A stretch of 64,000 nt of DNA from Vanessa cardui (taxonomy: Eukaryota > Arthropoda > Insecta > Lepidoptera > Nymphalidae), in the NCBI RefSeq assembly GCF_905220365.1, contig NC_061141.1:3355501-3419500 (forward strand). Direction: 5' to 3'. A model generated the notes under the pieces. The model saw nothing but the letters and a program-made list of their open reading frames with translations, had not been told where the DNA came from and searched no databases. The position numbers and the translations under genes are program-made. How positions within the stretch are numbered: position 1 is the stretch's first letter; each line of letters starts with the position of its first letter. Below are positions 1 to 10,298 of the stretch, in pieces.

Positions 1-1531
1 TTGGTAATCTGCCGGAATCAGGAAAAAATCTACTTGTATCATTATACAATAGATTCTTGAGAGACGGTTTTGTACCAAATCAATGGAGGCAGGTTAAGAT
101 AGTTCCTATACCGAAACCGGGAACAAGTAATAGATCAATATCCGGTTATAGACCCATTGCACTAATATCATGTATTTGTAAAACACTACATACTATCATT
201 AACCGTAGATTAGACTGGTACCTTGAAAAGAATAATTATTTTTCAAATGACACTATAGGGTTTAGGAGATCACGTTCCTGTTATGATAATCTAGTACGAT
301 TAATAACACGAATTCAAACAGGCTTTACTAAAGGCATCTCGACAGTTGGATGCTTTATTGATGTAGATAACGCCTATAATAATATCAATATAGCAAGTTT
401 ATTAAATTCTGTCGATGATGCAGGTATAGGCGCTTTATTGTGTCGATACCTATGGGAATATCTGCATGAAAGGTTTTTGACTATTGAAATTAGCAACAAT
501 CAAAAAGTATCTCGTGCTTCTGGAATGGGCTTACCCCAAGGTGACCCATTATCACCTTTATTATTTAATGTTGCTACCAGAAACATTTGTCGAGAAATTC
601 AGAATGTATATATTTCCCAGTATGCAGACGATTTTGTGATATACAGTTCAAATAAGGTAATAGGCTTGGCTGTTAATGATATTCAATGTGCATTAAATAT
701 TTTTTGTAATCTTATACAAGAGCTTGGGTTAAACATATCGCAAAGAAAAACCAAAATGTGTATTTTTAGTAGAGGCCAACGCAGAAGTAATACAGAATTT
801 TCTTTAGTTAATAATAATATTAATATACAACAAGTTGATAGTGTTAAATATTTGGGAATGTGGCTTGATAGGAGTTTAAAATGGGGAAGACACATTAATG
901 AGATTAAAGACAAAACCCTTAAATTTTTAAATCCTTTTAAAGTTTTGGCTGGTAGTCAGTGGGGGGTTCATCCGAATCACTTAAGGCATCTGTATATATC
1001 GATTATACGTAGCCGATTAGATTATGGGAGCTTTTTGTACGACAATAGCATAAAAAGTCATCTAAGCAAATTAGACAAAGTGCAAAATCAGTCACTACGA
1101 ATCATTGGCGGCTTTATTAGAACAACACCGATACATGTTATGGAGAGTGAATTGAATATTCCACCTCTTCGAATTCGAAGGCAATATCTAGCTGGTAAAT
1201 TTATATTAAAGTCAAAATCTTTCGAAGATAACTTAACTGTAGATGTATTAGAGTCATTAAATAATATTTGTGATAGTTCTTATTGGAGAAACAAAAAAAT
1301 ACCTTTGCTTATCACAGTATATAGGTATTTAAATCAATATTCATTTAATGTGATTAAAAAATTACAAATTTATTCTCTTCAGACTTGGATCAGTAGCCTA
1401 ATAATTAATATATTAGTTGTTTAGCATTGTAAGAAATAATGTAATTTTGCGTCTTTCCTGTACGGGGGTGACATAGTCAAATTTGTGACTAAACTCCCAG
1501 GTTAAATAAAAAGATTAAAAAAAAAAAAAAA
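1..1531 (+). mobile_element. 3' portion of a non-LTR retrotransposon (LINE), cut by the window edge
   Basis: The element runs in from the left edge. It carries an open reverse-transcriptase frame that ends at 1424, about 90 bases of 3' UTR, and a run of 15 A at about 1517-1531 that I read as the poly(A) tail. The frame has no stops or frameshifts over 1.4 kb, which suggests a recent insertion. It lies on the plus strand, opposite to SoxD and downstream of its 3' end. The 5' end and the left target-site duplication are outside the window, so total length and TSD cannot be judged. Confidence 0.9.
3..1424 (+). CDS. Non-LTR retrotransposon reverse transcriptase, C-terminal part (partial)
   Basis: The frame is open from base 3, so the true start is upstream of the window. 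The visible protein is about 474 residues. It shows the non-LTR RT order: a fingers-type motif 'SGYRPIALIS', motif A 'GCFIDVDNAYNNIN' with the catalytic Asp, motif B 'GMGLPQGDPLSPLLFN', and the catalytic box 'YADDFVIY'. These are followed by 'KTKMCIFSRGQ' and 'VKYLGMWLD' (thumb region), then the 'SRLDYGSFLYD' and 'KVQNQSLRIIGG' segments typical of Jockey/I-type elements. No RNase H domain follows; the frame stops about 110 residues after these motifs. Its role is target-primed reverse transcription of its own RNA. The clade (I, Jockey or a relative) is my inference from motif style. It could be an intact copy, or one already lacking its C-terminus. Confidence 0.9.
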   Translation, partial: GNLPESGKNLLVSLYNRFLRDGFVPNQWRQVKIVPIPKPGTSNRSISGYRPIALISCICKTLHTIINRRLDWYLEKNNYFSNDTIGFRRSRSCYDNLVRLITRIQTGFTKGISTVGCFIDVDNAYNNINIASLLNSVDDAGIGALLCRYLWEYLHERFLTIEISNNQKVSRASGMGLPQGDPLSPLLFNVATRNICREIQNVYISQYADDFVIYSSNKVIGLAVNDIQCALNIFCNLIQELGLNISQRKTKMCIFSRGQRRSNTEFSLVNNNINIQQVDSVKYLGMWLDRSLKWGRHINEIKDKTLKFLNPFKVLAGSQWGVHPNHLRHLYISIIRSRLDYGSFLYDNSIKSHLSKLDKVQNQSLRIIGGFIRTTPIHVMESELNIPPLRIRRQYLAGKFILKSKSFEDNLTVDVLESLNNICDSSYWRNKKIPLLITVYRYLNQYSFNVIKKLQIYSLQTWISSLIINILVV

Positions 1532-1669
1532 ATATCAGCAAGTTGCAATTTAACTTTTAAAGCAACCTCAGAAGGTAGTTATCTTATTAATTTTGTTATC
1601 TGTATTTATTTAAAATTATACTGTAGAATGGTATTATTAATAATGGCGCCATGTGTGGTTCTTGAAAAC

Positions 1670-1992
1670 TAATACGTACAACAAACAAACAACAACAACA
1701 ACAGCCTGTAAATTCCCACTGCTGGGCCTCCTCTCCCTTTGAGGAGAAGGTTTTTGGAACATATTCCACCACGCTGTTCCAATGCGGGTTCGTGGAATTC
1801 ACATGTGGCAGAATTTCTATGACATTTGTCATATGCAGGTTTCCTCACGATGTTTTCCTTCACCGCTGAGTACGAGATGAATTATAAAGACAAATTAAGC
1901 AAATGAATCAGCGGCCTGGGTTTGAAGCCGATATCATCGGTTAAGATGCACGCGTTCTAACCACTGGGCCATCTCGACTCGTAATACGTACA
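1670..1992 (-). mobile_element. SINE-A copy, near full length, with perfect 11-bp TSD
   Basis: This is a tRNA-derived SINE in minus orientation. The tRNA-like head is near 1900-1981, with an A-box-like 'ggcccagtggttag' and a degraded B box. The body contains the family's recurring blocks ('cacatgtgg', 'ttccaccacgctgttcc', 'cccactgctggg'), and the tail is (GTT)n at 1680-1697 on this strand. The sequence 'taatacgtaca' occurs at 1670-1680 and again at 1982-1992. It forms a perfect target-site duplication, which shows retrotransposition by a LINE partner. Open frames across this element are shadows. Confidence 0.9.
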
Positions 1993-4391
1993 CCATAGTG
2001 CTTTTAATAATTAAATGTCACGAGTACCTAAGATCCTGGCGTGTAGAAAAGATTTTATTTCAGTTAAAAATATTGCAATTATATCAAACATTTGGCTTAA
2101 AATAAGCTTGTAAATCGATTATTATTTGTCAGTTGATTTATTTCGCGGTTATTATTGAAATGTACCATTAGAAAATTCGAGAACTAAATATAGTTTTGTT
2201 GTGGCTCTATGACGCTCCATTATCGCTAGAAAAATAAAGTGTATTTCGAGTCTCTCGAACTGTTTACAAATGAATTCTACAAGATTTTCTAGTATTTATC
2301 ACCTAATTTGTCATTTAATTAAAATGGTAACACTAAAAAAATATTGTATGCAACCTCAAACTTTTAAAACTAAAGATTTTTTTTAATTATAATATATGGA
2401 GAAGAAAGGTATCCTTGGCATTGGGTATTAGAAAATAAAACAATATGTATTTTTTTGTATAATTACTTTTTATTAAACTTTTGGGTTTTGGCACAATTTG
2501 AATAATGTGTCCTGGTTTATACCAACTAGGTATTAAAACCTAAGTCTATCTACGCGCTTGTGTACTTAGTGGAAACTTTAACAAAATAATCTCAATCAAT
2601 GAAAAAATAATTTAGTTAAAAACCATAAGAAATATAACAACACATAATTTTAGTAAGTAGAGTATAAAAATAACATGACCTGGCACGTTATTTTTATGAA
2701 AAACAAAATATCTATACCGTAAAACGAAACTGTCAAGTCAGATCTGTTTTAAATGAATTGTCTGTGACACAGATAATAAATACAAATAAAAAAATCGACC
2801 GAGATCTATGCGATTCGCATATTAAGTATCGATCATTATAAAATAAACACAACTAACTTTCACATTAATATATCGCGTATGTACAATGGGAATCAACATA
2901 AGAATAAATAATTTAACGTCACTTTACTAAACCCTTACACATTTACTAAGAAGTACACGCTACATATTCGATTAAGTCACGTACACAATAATTTATTTAT
3001 ACGCTTATTCGTCTACAACTATTCACGTCGATTACATAATATTACTGGCATACAATATAAAGGCGAGTACAGACCGCAAATTATTTTTCAGGGATGGGGT
3101 ATGTACAACATAAAAAAAAGAAGTTCAGTTATGAGAAAAAAAATTGACAACAGATAATGATAATACAGTTTGTATATTGTTATTTATAGATAATATAAAA
3201 TTATAGGTATGCACTCGCCATCAGTACAAAAAAGAAAACAAGAAAAATACAATTAGAAAAATAAATAACAAATAAAATGGCAATTAACGACATCGCTCCC
3301 TTTAACCTGAATTAACACTAAAATCTATACAAATTTGTTTCTCTATAGCTATATTATGAAGATATTTGTCAACTATACCTTAATCTACGTCTACTAATAA
3401 ATTGCACGATTTGATAAAGCGAATATTTGATTTTTATTTCCCCACAGCTCGGTGGGCCTATTTGAAATATTAATTGGGAATAAATAGAACATCTTTCTAT
3501 TTTTTTTTTATGTAAATTGACAATCTCCAAATTGACCACCATCTTGTTTTCAACACTGGTTGGCACAGATTAAATATTTTTCACAGATACTTATGAATTA
3601 CAGAGCATCGAAGATCTTATGACATTACAATTTCTTTTACCCACTAAATATAGTTGTTTAAAGTACAAATTTCCGCTAATGAGTATTATGAGTTATTTTA
3701 TTTATACTTTTATTATGCATCATAGTTATCACTGGTTCTTCGACAGCATGTGTTCAAAACACTTAAATTTTCAAGCATTTCGCTTCAAATTTTTGGTTTG
3801 ATACAATTAAATCCCTTAAATCTACACTAATAAAAGATACTTTAACTAAGATTTACACATGGCCACACAAAAGTAAATTCCGGATCTAATACTTAAATAA
3901 CTTTTAATCTATGGCTAATCTAGAACTTACTACAGACAACATTATCCGATTGACAACACATCGATTACGTGCGTACATATCTACAGAGGATTATCAAATA
4001 TTTACATTGAAATTTGATGAAATATAACAATATAACTTATTATATACACTTTTCTAATCGTCTAATCACTAGTAGATACAATTCTAGCACAGTCCAAACG
4101 ATTACTGCCATCTACTTGTCGTAAACCGAAGCGTTTACATGAGTCGATCTTAATTCACTAATGGAATAATCTCAATTATAATAAGACATTTGTATAGACG
4201 AGAGATCCGAGCGACACTGGCATTATTTATCAACAACAATTATAGCCTTGAAGATCTCACATTAAGTAGTCGATGGAGATTCTTCTGTTCCTTACGTTTA
4301 TTCGAGAACTTTCTGGAGTTTACCAGGGATGGTGAGACGGGGGTAGGGAGAGGGGCGCGGCGTGCGGATAGGGCCAGCCGCGCGCCGTACC
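1993..4391 (-). other. SoxD 3' UTR and downstream DNA; no gene seen
   Basis: This stretch lies just downstream of the SoxD stop on the minus strand. I see no coding exon and no recognisable SINE in it. The first 80 bases after the stop (about 4310-4391) are unusually GC-rich; the rest is AT-rich. An AATAAA on the minus strand at 2474-2469 is one possible poly(A) signal. It would give a 3' UTR of about 1.9 kb, but several other 'tttatt' strings on the plus strand (for example at about 4296 and 3696) would serve as well. The 3' end therefore cannot be fixed from sequence alone. Confidence 0.5.
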
Positions 4392-4641
4392 TCAATCTTC
4401 CTCCCTGGGAGACAGTGGGGGAGAGAACCCTGGGTTCATGTAATTACCACCATTTGGTGGTGGTGACGAATTAGATGGTCCGGGGCTTGATAGAGAGGGG
4501 AGAAAGTTCAGTTCGCTTCCCCCATCCCTGCACCAGAGCTGCCTCATCTCCTGTCTGCGCGTGCGCATCAGATTCTTATACTCTGATATCCGCATCTTCT
4601 TTCCATCAACTATGCATGTCCGCTTCGGTCTTGGTCGGTAC
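4392..4641 (-). CDS. SoxD: SoxD transcription factor, last coding exon
   Basis: The exon begins after the acceptor 'caattccag' (AG at 4643-4642) and completes an Arg codon split by a phase-2 intron. It encodes 82 residues and stops with TGA at 4394-4392. The first residues 'YRPRPKRTC' finish the HMG domain and form its basic nuclear-localisation tail. 'VDGKKMRISEYKNLM' and 'RTRRQEMRQLW' match the block that follows the HMG box in Sox5/6/13 and is not found in other Sox groups. The rest is a Ser/Pro/Gly/Asn-rich tail ending 'SPPLSPREED'. The long acidic C-terminus of vertebrate Sox5/6 is absent. The stop is followed within two bases by GC-rich UTR. Identity is firm; the exact 3' end of the transcript is unknown. 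Confidence 0.93.
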
Positions 4642-4971
4642 CTGGAATTGATTAATTTAGATGATTAAAATTACATAAGTAAAATTACATAGCTGATAAA
4701 AAAGCGTGGAGCTAAAACAGGTGACATCCAGGCAGGATACATTCCCTACATATGTAATTGTATTTAACTAATATGGCTGTATTTTTAAATATTAAAAAAG
4801 AGTGCCTACTGAGTTTCTGCCGATTCTTCACGTTGTTAAATGACGATTCAAAAGTGCTTGTAAAAGCCTACTTGAATAAAATTTATTTTGATTTTTATTT
4901 TTGAGTAATAAACTATTAATTACTTGACAAAAACTAATAATTAAGGCAATATATATTGGCAATTTTCTTAC
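4642..4971 (-). other. SoxD intron (330 bp, phase 2), mostly a LINE tail
   Basis: This is a short intron between the HMG-box exon and the last exon. The donor is 'ag|gtaag' at 4971 and the acceptor is 'ttccag' at 4642. Most of it is filled by a plus-strand retroelement 3' tail, listed separately. The splice phase splits the Arg after 'HPDY', a position inside the HMG domain C-terminus. Confidence 0.85.
4690..4905 (+). mobile_element. Truncated retroelement 3' tail (family H)
   Basis: The segment contains 'catccaggcagga', 'ttttaaatattaaaaaagag', 'tgcctactgag' and the ending 'gtgcttgtaaaagcc', then 'ttgaataaaatttattttga'. The same block order occurs at 34783-35003 (minus) and 63209-63392 (plus). 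The 'aataaa' plus degenerate 'ttttgat' ending looks like a LINE 3' terminus. It sits inside a SoxD intron in antisense orientation. The superfamily is not determined. Confidence 0.65.
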
Positions 4972-5266
4972 CTGTAATCGGGATGTTTTTCCATGTGCAA
5001 CTTAGAAAGTCTCGACTGCTCCTCGTAGTATGGCTGCTTCTCTGCATTGGACATGGCCTTCCATCTCGCACCGAGGATCTTTGATATATTCGAGTTATGC
5101 ATATCTGGGCATGCTTTGAGGATCTTGCGGCGTTCGTCTTTCGCCCAAACCATGAATGCGTTCATGGGTCTCTTGATGTGGGGTTTGCCAGCTTCATCGC
5201 GCTTCGGTTGACGGATCAGTTTGGCCTTCTCTGCCTCTTCTGGAGGAGTCTGAGCCCAAGAAGATG
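4972..5266 (-). CDS. SoxD: SoxD transcription factor, HMG-box exon
   Basis: The exon runs from the acceptor 'ctctttacag' (AG at 5268-5267) to the donor 'CAG|gtaag' (GT at 4971-4970). It is 295 nt: two bases finishing a codon, 97 codons, and two bases of a split Arg. It encodes 'SSWAQTPPEEAEKAKLIRQP' and then the DNA-binding HMG box beginning 'HIKRPMNAFMVWAKDERRK'. Inside are 'DMHNSNISKILGARWKAM' and 'EKQPYYEEQSRLSKLH', ending 'MEKHPDY'. 'RPMNAFMVW' is the Sox signature. 'NSNISKILGARWKAM' and 'YYEEQSRLSK' are diagnostic of group D. SoxD proteins bind AACAAT-type sites in the minor groove, bend DNA, and have no transactivation domain of their own. A methionine inside the exon is not a start. 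This is the best-supported feature of the window. Confidence 0.97.
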
Positions 5267-5348
5267 CTGTAAAGAGAATTGGGATTTAATTAATTGGTTC
5301 CCATAATGTTGTCTTAAATTTTCGCGATTATTACACATTTAAATAAAA

Positions 5349-5450
5349 CTAGTTATAACGGATTTGAATCGCGTATATTAATTATTTTTGACATCCCGAC
5401 GTTTCGAGCACTTTACAGCGTTCGTGGTCACGGGTAGACTGTCTACCTTT
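5349..5450 (+). repeat. Dispersed repeat fragment ('gacgtttcgagcac...cacgggtagact')
   Basis: The segment 'catcccgacgtttcgagcac', then 'tttacagcgttcgtggtcac', then 'gggtagact' matches a string I recall as widely scattered in lepidopteran genomes. There is only one copy in this window, so the repeat call rests on recollection and not on internal comparison. Orientation is arbitrary. Confidence 0.4.
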
Positions 5451-5504
5451 ATTTAATTGGTTCCATTTGAGAATATTTTGGCTACGTGAATACACTTTTG
5501 TTTA

Positions 5505-5757
5505 TGACCTAAGTAACAACCCATTATTGTCTGACTGTTGGGAAAATGCATCCTATACCCATGAGGTCTTGGAGCTTATTCCACTGGTACCGTAACACCA
5601 GTCGGTGAATAGATAGGCGTCGTAGAGATTTCCTCATTTTGTCCTTCATCTTTTTCATAAATTAAATTATAATTACAAACTAAGGGGTGGACTTTCCAAC
5701 CTTGGTCTAGATTCTCAAAATTCACGTATTCTAACCCCTGAGCCATCGGACCCATTA
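5505..5757 (-). mobile_element. Degenerate SINE, minus orientation
   Basis: Read on the minus strand, the right end resembles a tRNA-like head ('ggctcaggggttagaatacg'). The left part resembles the SINE-A body in reduced form ('tggagcttattccac', 'cagtcggtga'). It is probably an old or related SINE. No TSD is seen. Confidence 0.35.
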
Positions 5758-6174
5758 TATGAATAACTAAAAATATTTACAAAATTTTACGAACGATATC
5801 GTAAAACGGTAACAACACAAACAGTTTAAGTTTTACTTCCTAAACTATATTGTATATTTTAGCTCGAACTATCATAGACGTAACTGTATAGGGTTGCATT
5901 TGTTACTGTATTTTAGTCTCTATTTGTTAAGGCATAAGATATATGTATGTTACAGGCTGATACAAAGAATTCAATCGGATGCCTCGCTAAGCTATGTCGT
6001 AAATTATCGCGAACAGTGAATGCCGGCTGTAAAACAATCGTTAAACAAAGATTAAGAATGGGTCTATTCTGGACTAGTTGGCTGTTTGGATGAGCGGATT
6101 GATATATGGAATATTCGTATAACATCAGATTATTCTGTCACTATTTGGAAAATTCTTTAGAATTAAAGTCATAA

Positions 6175-6410
6175 ATCTATACATATAATAAAATTGAAGT
6201 GTCTGTTTGTAATGTTAAAATAGTCATTTTTTACTCAATGCATATGTATGTATACTCGGTACTTATACCAAAATAATATTTTTTACAATTTTTGTCTGTC
6301 TGTTTGTTCTGGATGATCTCTTGAATGGTTGAACCGATTCGACGGGACTTTCACTTTATTTGCATAAGAGTTGAACGCAAGTTGAGTTTAGCTGTCACAT
6401 TTATTGTATC
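6175..6410 (+). repeat. Dispersed repeat family F, copy 1
   Basis: It contains 'atgcatatgtatgtatactc', 'ataccaaaataat', 'tttttgtctgtctgtttgtt', a degenerate 'ctggatgatctcttgaatgg', and 'gggactttcac'. The same order recurs at 23540-23735 and 50920-51075. The structure fits a non-autonomous element; I could not find ends or TSDs. Class is undetermined (Helitron-like or RTE-related are both possible). Confidence 0.6.
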
Positions 6411-7189
6411 AAAACTTTATTTAATCGATATTTTAGAGTTAAAGGGAAAATGATTTTTTCTTATCATTTAACACATTATCTATTGATTTGAATATATTTT
6501 CGTAACGTAAGTCTTACAAATGTAACAATATCAGCTTGAAGCAATGGCATTTGTATATAAATCCAGAATATAAAGCGCTAAAGCTGCTATATACCATCAA
6601 AGTTACCACGTGAATTCCACGCGGGTAAAGATGCAGGCACAGCTAATACAATCTAAAATTCTATCAGCGCATTATTATGAAAAGTTAAAATCAATAACAC
6701 GTTGACGTTTATGTATAATCGCGATGAAAAGTCATAAAGGTTCCGCGTACAAATATTTAGAGCAAATACAAGACACATCCGCTTAGCATTTCATTTGACG
6801 GATCCGCAACCAAGTGTCCCTACGATTAATAAGCTCTGTCGCACGGATATTTCGACCTCTCAAAGTCTACACATTCCTCGAATTAATTTGACACGCTGTT
6901 AGATAATTTATAACATCCTACATCGGACGGTTCGTGATACACGATTACAAAACGTATAAACGTACTGGTACATGCGAAACGAATATGATATGCGAACGCG
7001 AAAATATTTGTTTATCCGTGATTAACTCTCATTTGACAAAAGTACAGTCTCGTACATTTGACATGTCAGTCATTAAAATACCTTCTAATTAGACGGTATA
7101 CATAGATTTGTTCGTTGTGTATTATTTATGTTCAAAATTTCTCATTACATCCGTAATAAATCGACTTGCATTCTGTTATAATGATTATA

Positions 7190-7450
7190 ACAGGCACAAG
7201 GGGCATAGCATCTTAGTTCCAAAGATTGGTGGCGCATTGACGATGTTAGGAATAGTTGATATTTCTTACAGCGTCATTGTCAATGGGTGATGGTGACCAC
7301 TTACCATCAGGTGGCCCATATGCTCGTCCGCATATCGATAAAAAAAGGTACTCGTGCTATCGAGAACCCGGGAACAACTAGACCAGAGCAATGACAGACC
7401 CTCCACAAGTATTCTTATGTAAATCATAGGAAAAGTAACAAAAATTTAAG
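7190..7450 (+). mobile_element. SINE-B copy with 3' extension
   Basis: The copy starts at 'caggcacaaggggcatagca' and contains the conserved core 'ttacagcgtcattgtc', 'gggtgatggtgaccac' and 'catcaggtggcccat'. Beyond the usual A-rich end it continues with 'ggtactcgtg', 'gagaacccgggaacaactag' and 'atcataggaaaagtaacaaa'. The copy at 8631-9010 has the same extension; the other SINE-B copies lack it. It is 5'-truncated compared with 8631, 10029 and 32242. Confidence 0.8.
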
Positions 7451-8269
7451 ACATATGAAGACATATGACATAAAATGCATATAAACGATTTTTTAAAGGA
7501 CATTTCGTTGTGTACGATAAGGCTTTTTTCAAAGAAATATAGAGATGTATTTGTTTTAATTTCACTTTTCAGCGTACATGTACGATCGGTCAGATCAACG
7601 AAGGGCGGAAGCGTACGTCTCAAGCGCCATCTATTCCATATTTCTCGCGATTCTCTTGTTTTAAAGGAAACCAAACGACACCGCATTTTGTAACCACATC
7701 GGTTTGGGACACTGCCAACTATTTAAAGTGTGCACTATTAAATTTATTCGCATCATAATTTACATTAAATAATATACAAAAACTTTTCTTGAGTGCATTA
7801 GTATTACAAATAATACGTTCGTTTCAATATGTAATTGTAAGCATAATTATTTACACGGGTTTATATCTTCAACTAGTATATTAAAGAAGAATTATTTAAT
7901 TGTTACAAATTATATTCTAGATAATGGCGTTTTCTTGTAATCGAGAATTAAATAATTAATTTGTAGGTACAAATCAAACGGTTTCAACATATTTCCGCAC
8001 TTTTGGGTGTTGTAAAGACATCTCCGTTTTGTATGCCTACTTTAAATATCAATAAAATACAATGGAAAGTTAAGTCGCTATAAATTTATAATAAGTACAC
8101 AAATGTAGTACAATGTTGTAATTATCCAACTTTCGTTTCAATATCACAACACACCTCGACACAGTGTCGTCTGTGTCACAAAAGTCCACTCAAACGATAT
8201 ATTGTACAACAGGTCTGCGCATCAGCAGGTGTAGTTGGAAACTGTCTCCCCCATACAGCCTGACCTATA

Positions 8270-8534
8270 TAACAGCCGTGTTTCCCGAATCGTAACTGTT
8301 TTACATCGTATCTAGATTAATTATATTTAGCAATTAAACTCAGACATCAAAATGTTTGGCGGCGACACGGAACATTTCTTAGTTTTCACATTTCACAGCG
8401 AAAGCAACTATTCATTTAATTCCTTGTTTATTTTAGTTCGTGTGTTGCGTAATGTTTTGCGAATTTGTGATATTAATATTGGTTCATCGGATGGCTTGAC
8501 AACCGGAGCGAGGTTCGGTGTTCGTGTGTTATAA
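8270..8534 (+). promoter_or_regulatory. Possible TATA promoter with a 60-codon ORF; unproven
   Basis: A 'cctatataacag' string near 8270 is followed about 80 bases later by 'atcaaaatg', a good insect start context. That ATG (8352) opens a 60-codon frame beginning 'MFGGDTEHFLVF' and ending at 8534. The sequence is not part of a recognised repeat. The peptide matches no family I know and has no clear domain. It lies in a SoxD intron on the opposite strand. A chance ORF is the more likely reading. Confidence 0.2.
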
Positions 8535-8630
8535 AACTTTTGATTCATTAATCACGTATTCAACATTTAATTCAAAATCTTCAGAAAATTATTATGTAGA
8601 GTATGTATGTAGTACATTAAACGTGAAAGT

Positions 8631-9010
8631 TTACTTGGTGGTAGGGCTTTGTGCAAGCCTACCTGGGTAGGTACCACCCACTCATCAGATATTCTACCGC
8701 TAAACAGTACGCACTATTGTTGTGTTCCGGTTTGAAGGGTGAGTGAGCTAGTGTATCTACAGGCACAAGGGACATAGCATCTTAGTTCCCAAGGTTGGTG
8801 GCGCATTGACGATGTAAAGAATATATAATATTTCTTACAGCGTCATTGTCTATGGGTGATGGTGACCACTTAACATCAGGTGGCCCATATACTCGTCCGC
8901 CAACCTATTCCATAAAAAAGGTACTCGTGGTACCGAGAACCCGGGAACAACTAGACCAGACCAGGGCCAGACCCTTCATATGTATATCATAGGAAAAGTA
9001 ACAAAAACTG
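8631..9010 (+). mobile_element. SINE-B copy, full, with 3' extension
   Basis: It begins 'ttacttggtggtagggcttt' and has the 5' block 'gtaccacccactcatcag', then 'gttgtgttccggtttgaagg', then the core 'caggcacaagggacatagca' through 'catcaggtggcccatatact'. It ends with the extension 'gagaacccgggaacaactag' and 'atcataggaaaagtaacaaa', as in the copy 1.4 kb to the left. Confidence 0.85.
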
Positions 9011-10028
9011 TACTAATTGTCTTAGAAAATAAGCACTCTTTTTGAAAGATTTTTTTCGGTACTAAACTCCGACCCGTTGGAGAGCTTTCAGATAATCTTG
9101 TTAATTATCCATTCAACCATGCTTACGATGAATAAACCTTGATTTTGTTACAATGAATTAATACTAGATGTTAAATTATCAAACATTATTCTCGATTTAT
9201 ATAAATCACGAACGAAAACATTAATATAAAACAGCTGTAAATGTTGAGTCAGTAACATAACAGTATGCATGACAGAAGTCATTATTTAAATAAATAAAAG
9301 TTCGAAAACGAATCGAATATTATAACTATTGAACTATGATGTACATTTCTTATATTGATGAATTTAATTAGCAACTATATATTTTCACAATGCACAGCAA
9401 TAGCAGTGAATTATAAGTAGGCGTCCGCGGGACCTTGTTCATTTTTATTTCTGAGGGGGTTATGTCTACGCCCATCCGTATGGCTAATAAATGATTTGAT
9501 AAGACAGCCGTCCCCATATTTTTGGATCTCGTGACGCCAGTAAACGTCATAGTGATCGCTATCTGATTCACGGCTCAGGGCATGTGTAGACTTGCGACGA
9601 AACTGTGTCACTGGTTTCTTTGCGCTGTGCGAGAAAAGAGGTTTTAATATTGTTTACAATTTCAAGGTCAGCGACGTGCCGACGTATAGCGAATAAAACA
9701 CCATCTGGAATCGTTTACAATGTAACTTGTCATTTTATGTCTGTTTTTATTTTAGCTACATCGTAAATAAACGATATCTTATTAATATTTATTATACAAA
9801 ATGTATGTTAGTGTACTTTTCGTGATTAATAGTCTTCGACGGTATTACGACACATCTGATCGATTACTACGAAATTTTGATACACATATGCTTTTTTGAT
9901 GAAGGTTTTTATACAGTTCATATTGCAACATCTCGCCGCTAGATGGCACTAGGGCATACTAAAATCTATAGTGTTCAATCAACCCCTTTAACAATTGATT
10001 TATGTATTGTATAAACATACATGCATAT

Positions 10029-10298
10029 TTACTTGGTGGTAGGGCTTTGTGCAAGCCTGCCTGGGTAAGTACCACCCACTCATCAGTTATTATACCGCCA
10101 AATAACAGTACTCAGTATTGTTGTGTTCCGGTTTGAAGGGCGAGTGAGTCTGTGTAACTACAGGCACAAGGGACATAACATCTTAGTTCCCAAGGTTGGT
10201 GGCACATTGACGATGTAAGGAATAGTTAATATTTCTTACAGCGTCATTGTCTATGGGTGATGGTGACCACATACCATGAGATGGCCCATAAAAAAAAT
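10029..10298 (+). mobile_element. SINE-B copy
   Basis: It starts 'ttacttggtggtagggcttt' and includes 'gtaccacccactcatcag', 'caggcacaagggacataaca' and 'gggtgatggtgaccac'. It ends in 'ggcccataaaaaaaat', so the poly(A)-like tail follows directly after 'ggcccat'. It lies 231 bp from the SoxD PLNLS exon. Confidence 0.85.

Noticed and set aside
4190..4474. 94-codon plus-strand ORF over the SoxD last exon and its GC-rich UTR
   Set aside because: It is the antisense shadow of the SoxD exon and shows no motif of its own.
5097..5306. 69-codon plus-strand ORF
   Set aside because: Antisense shadow of the HMG-box exon.
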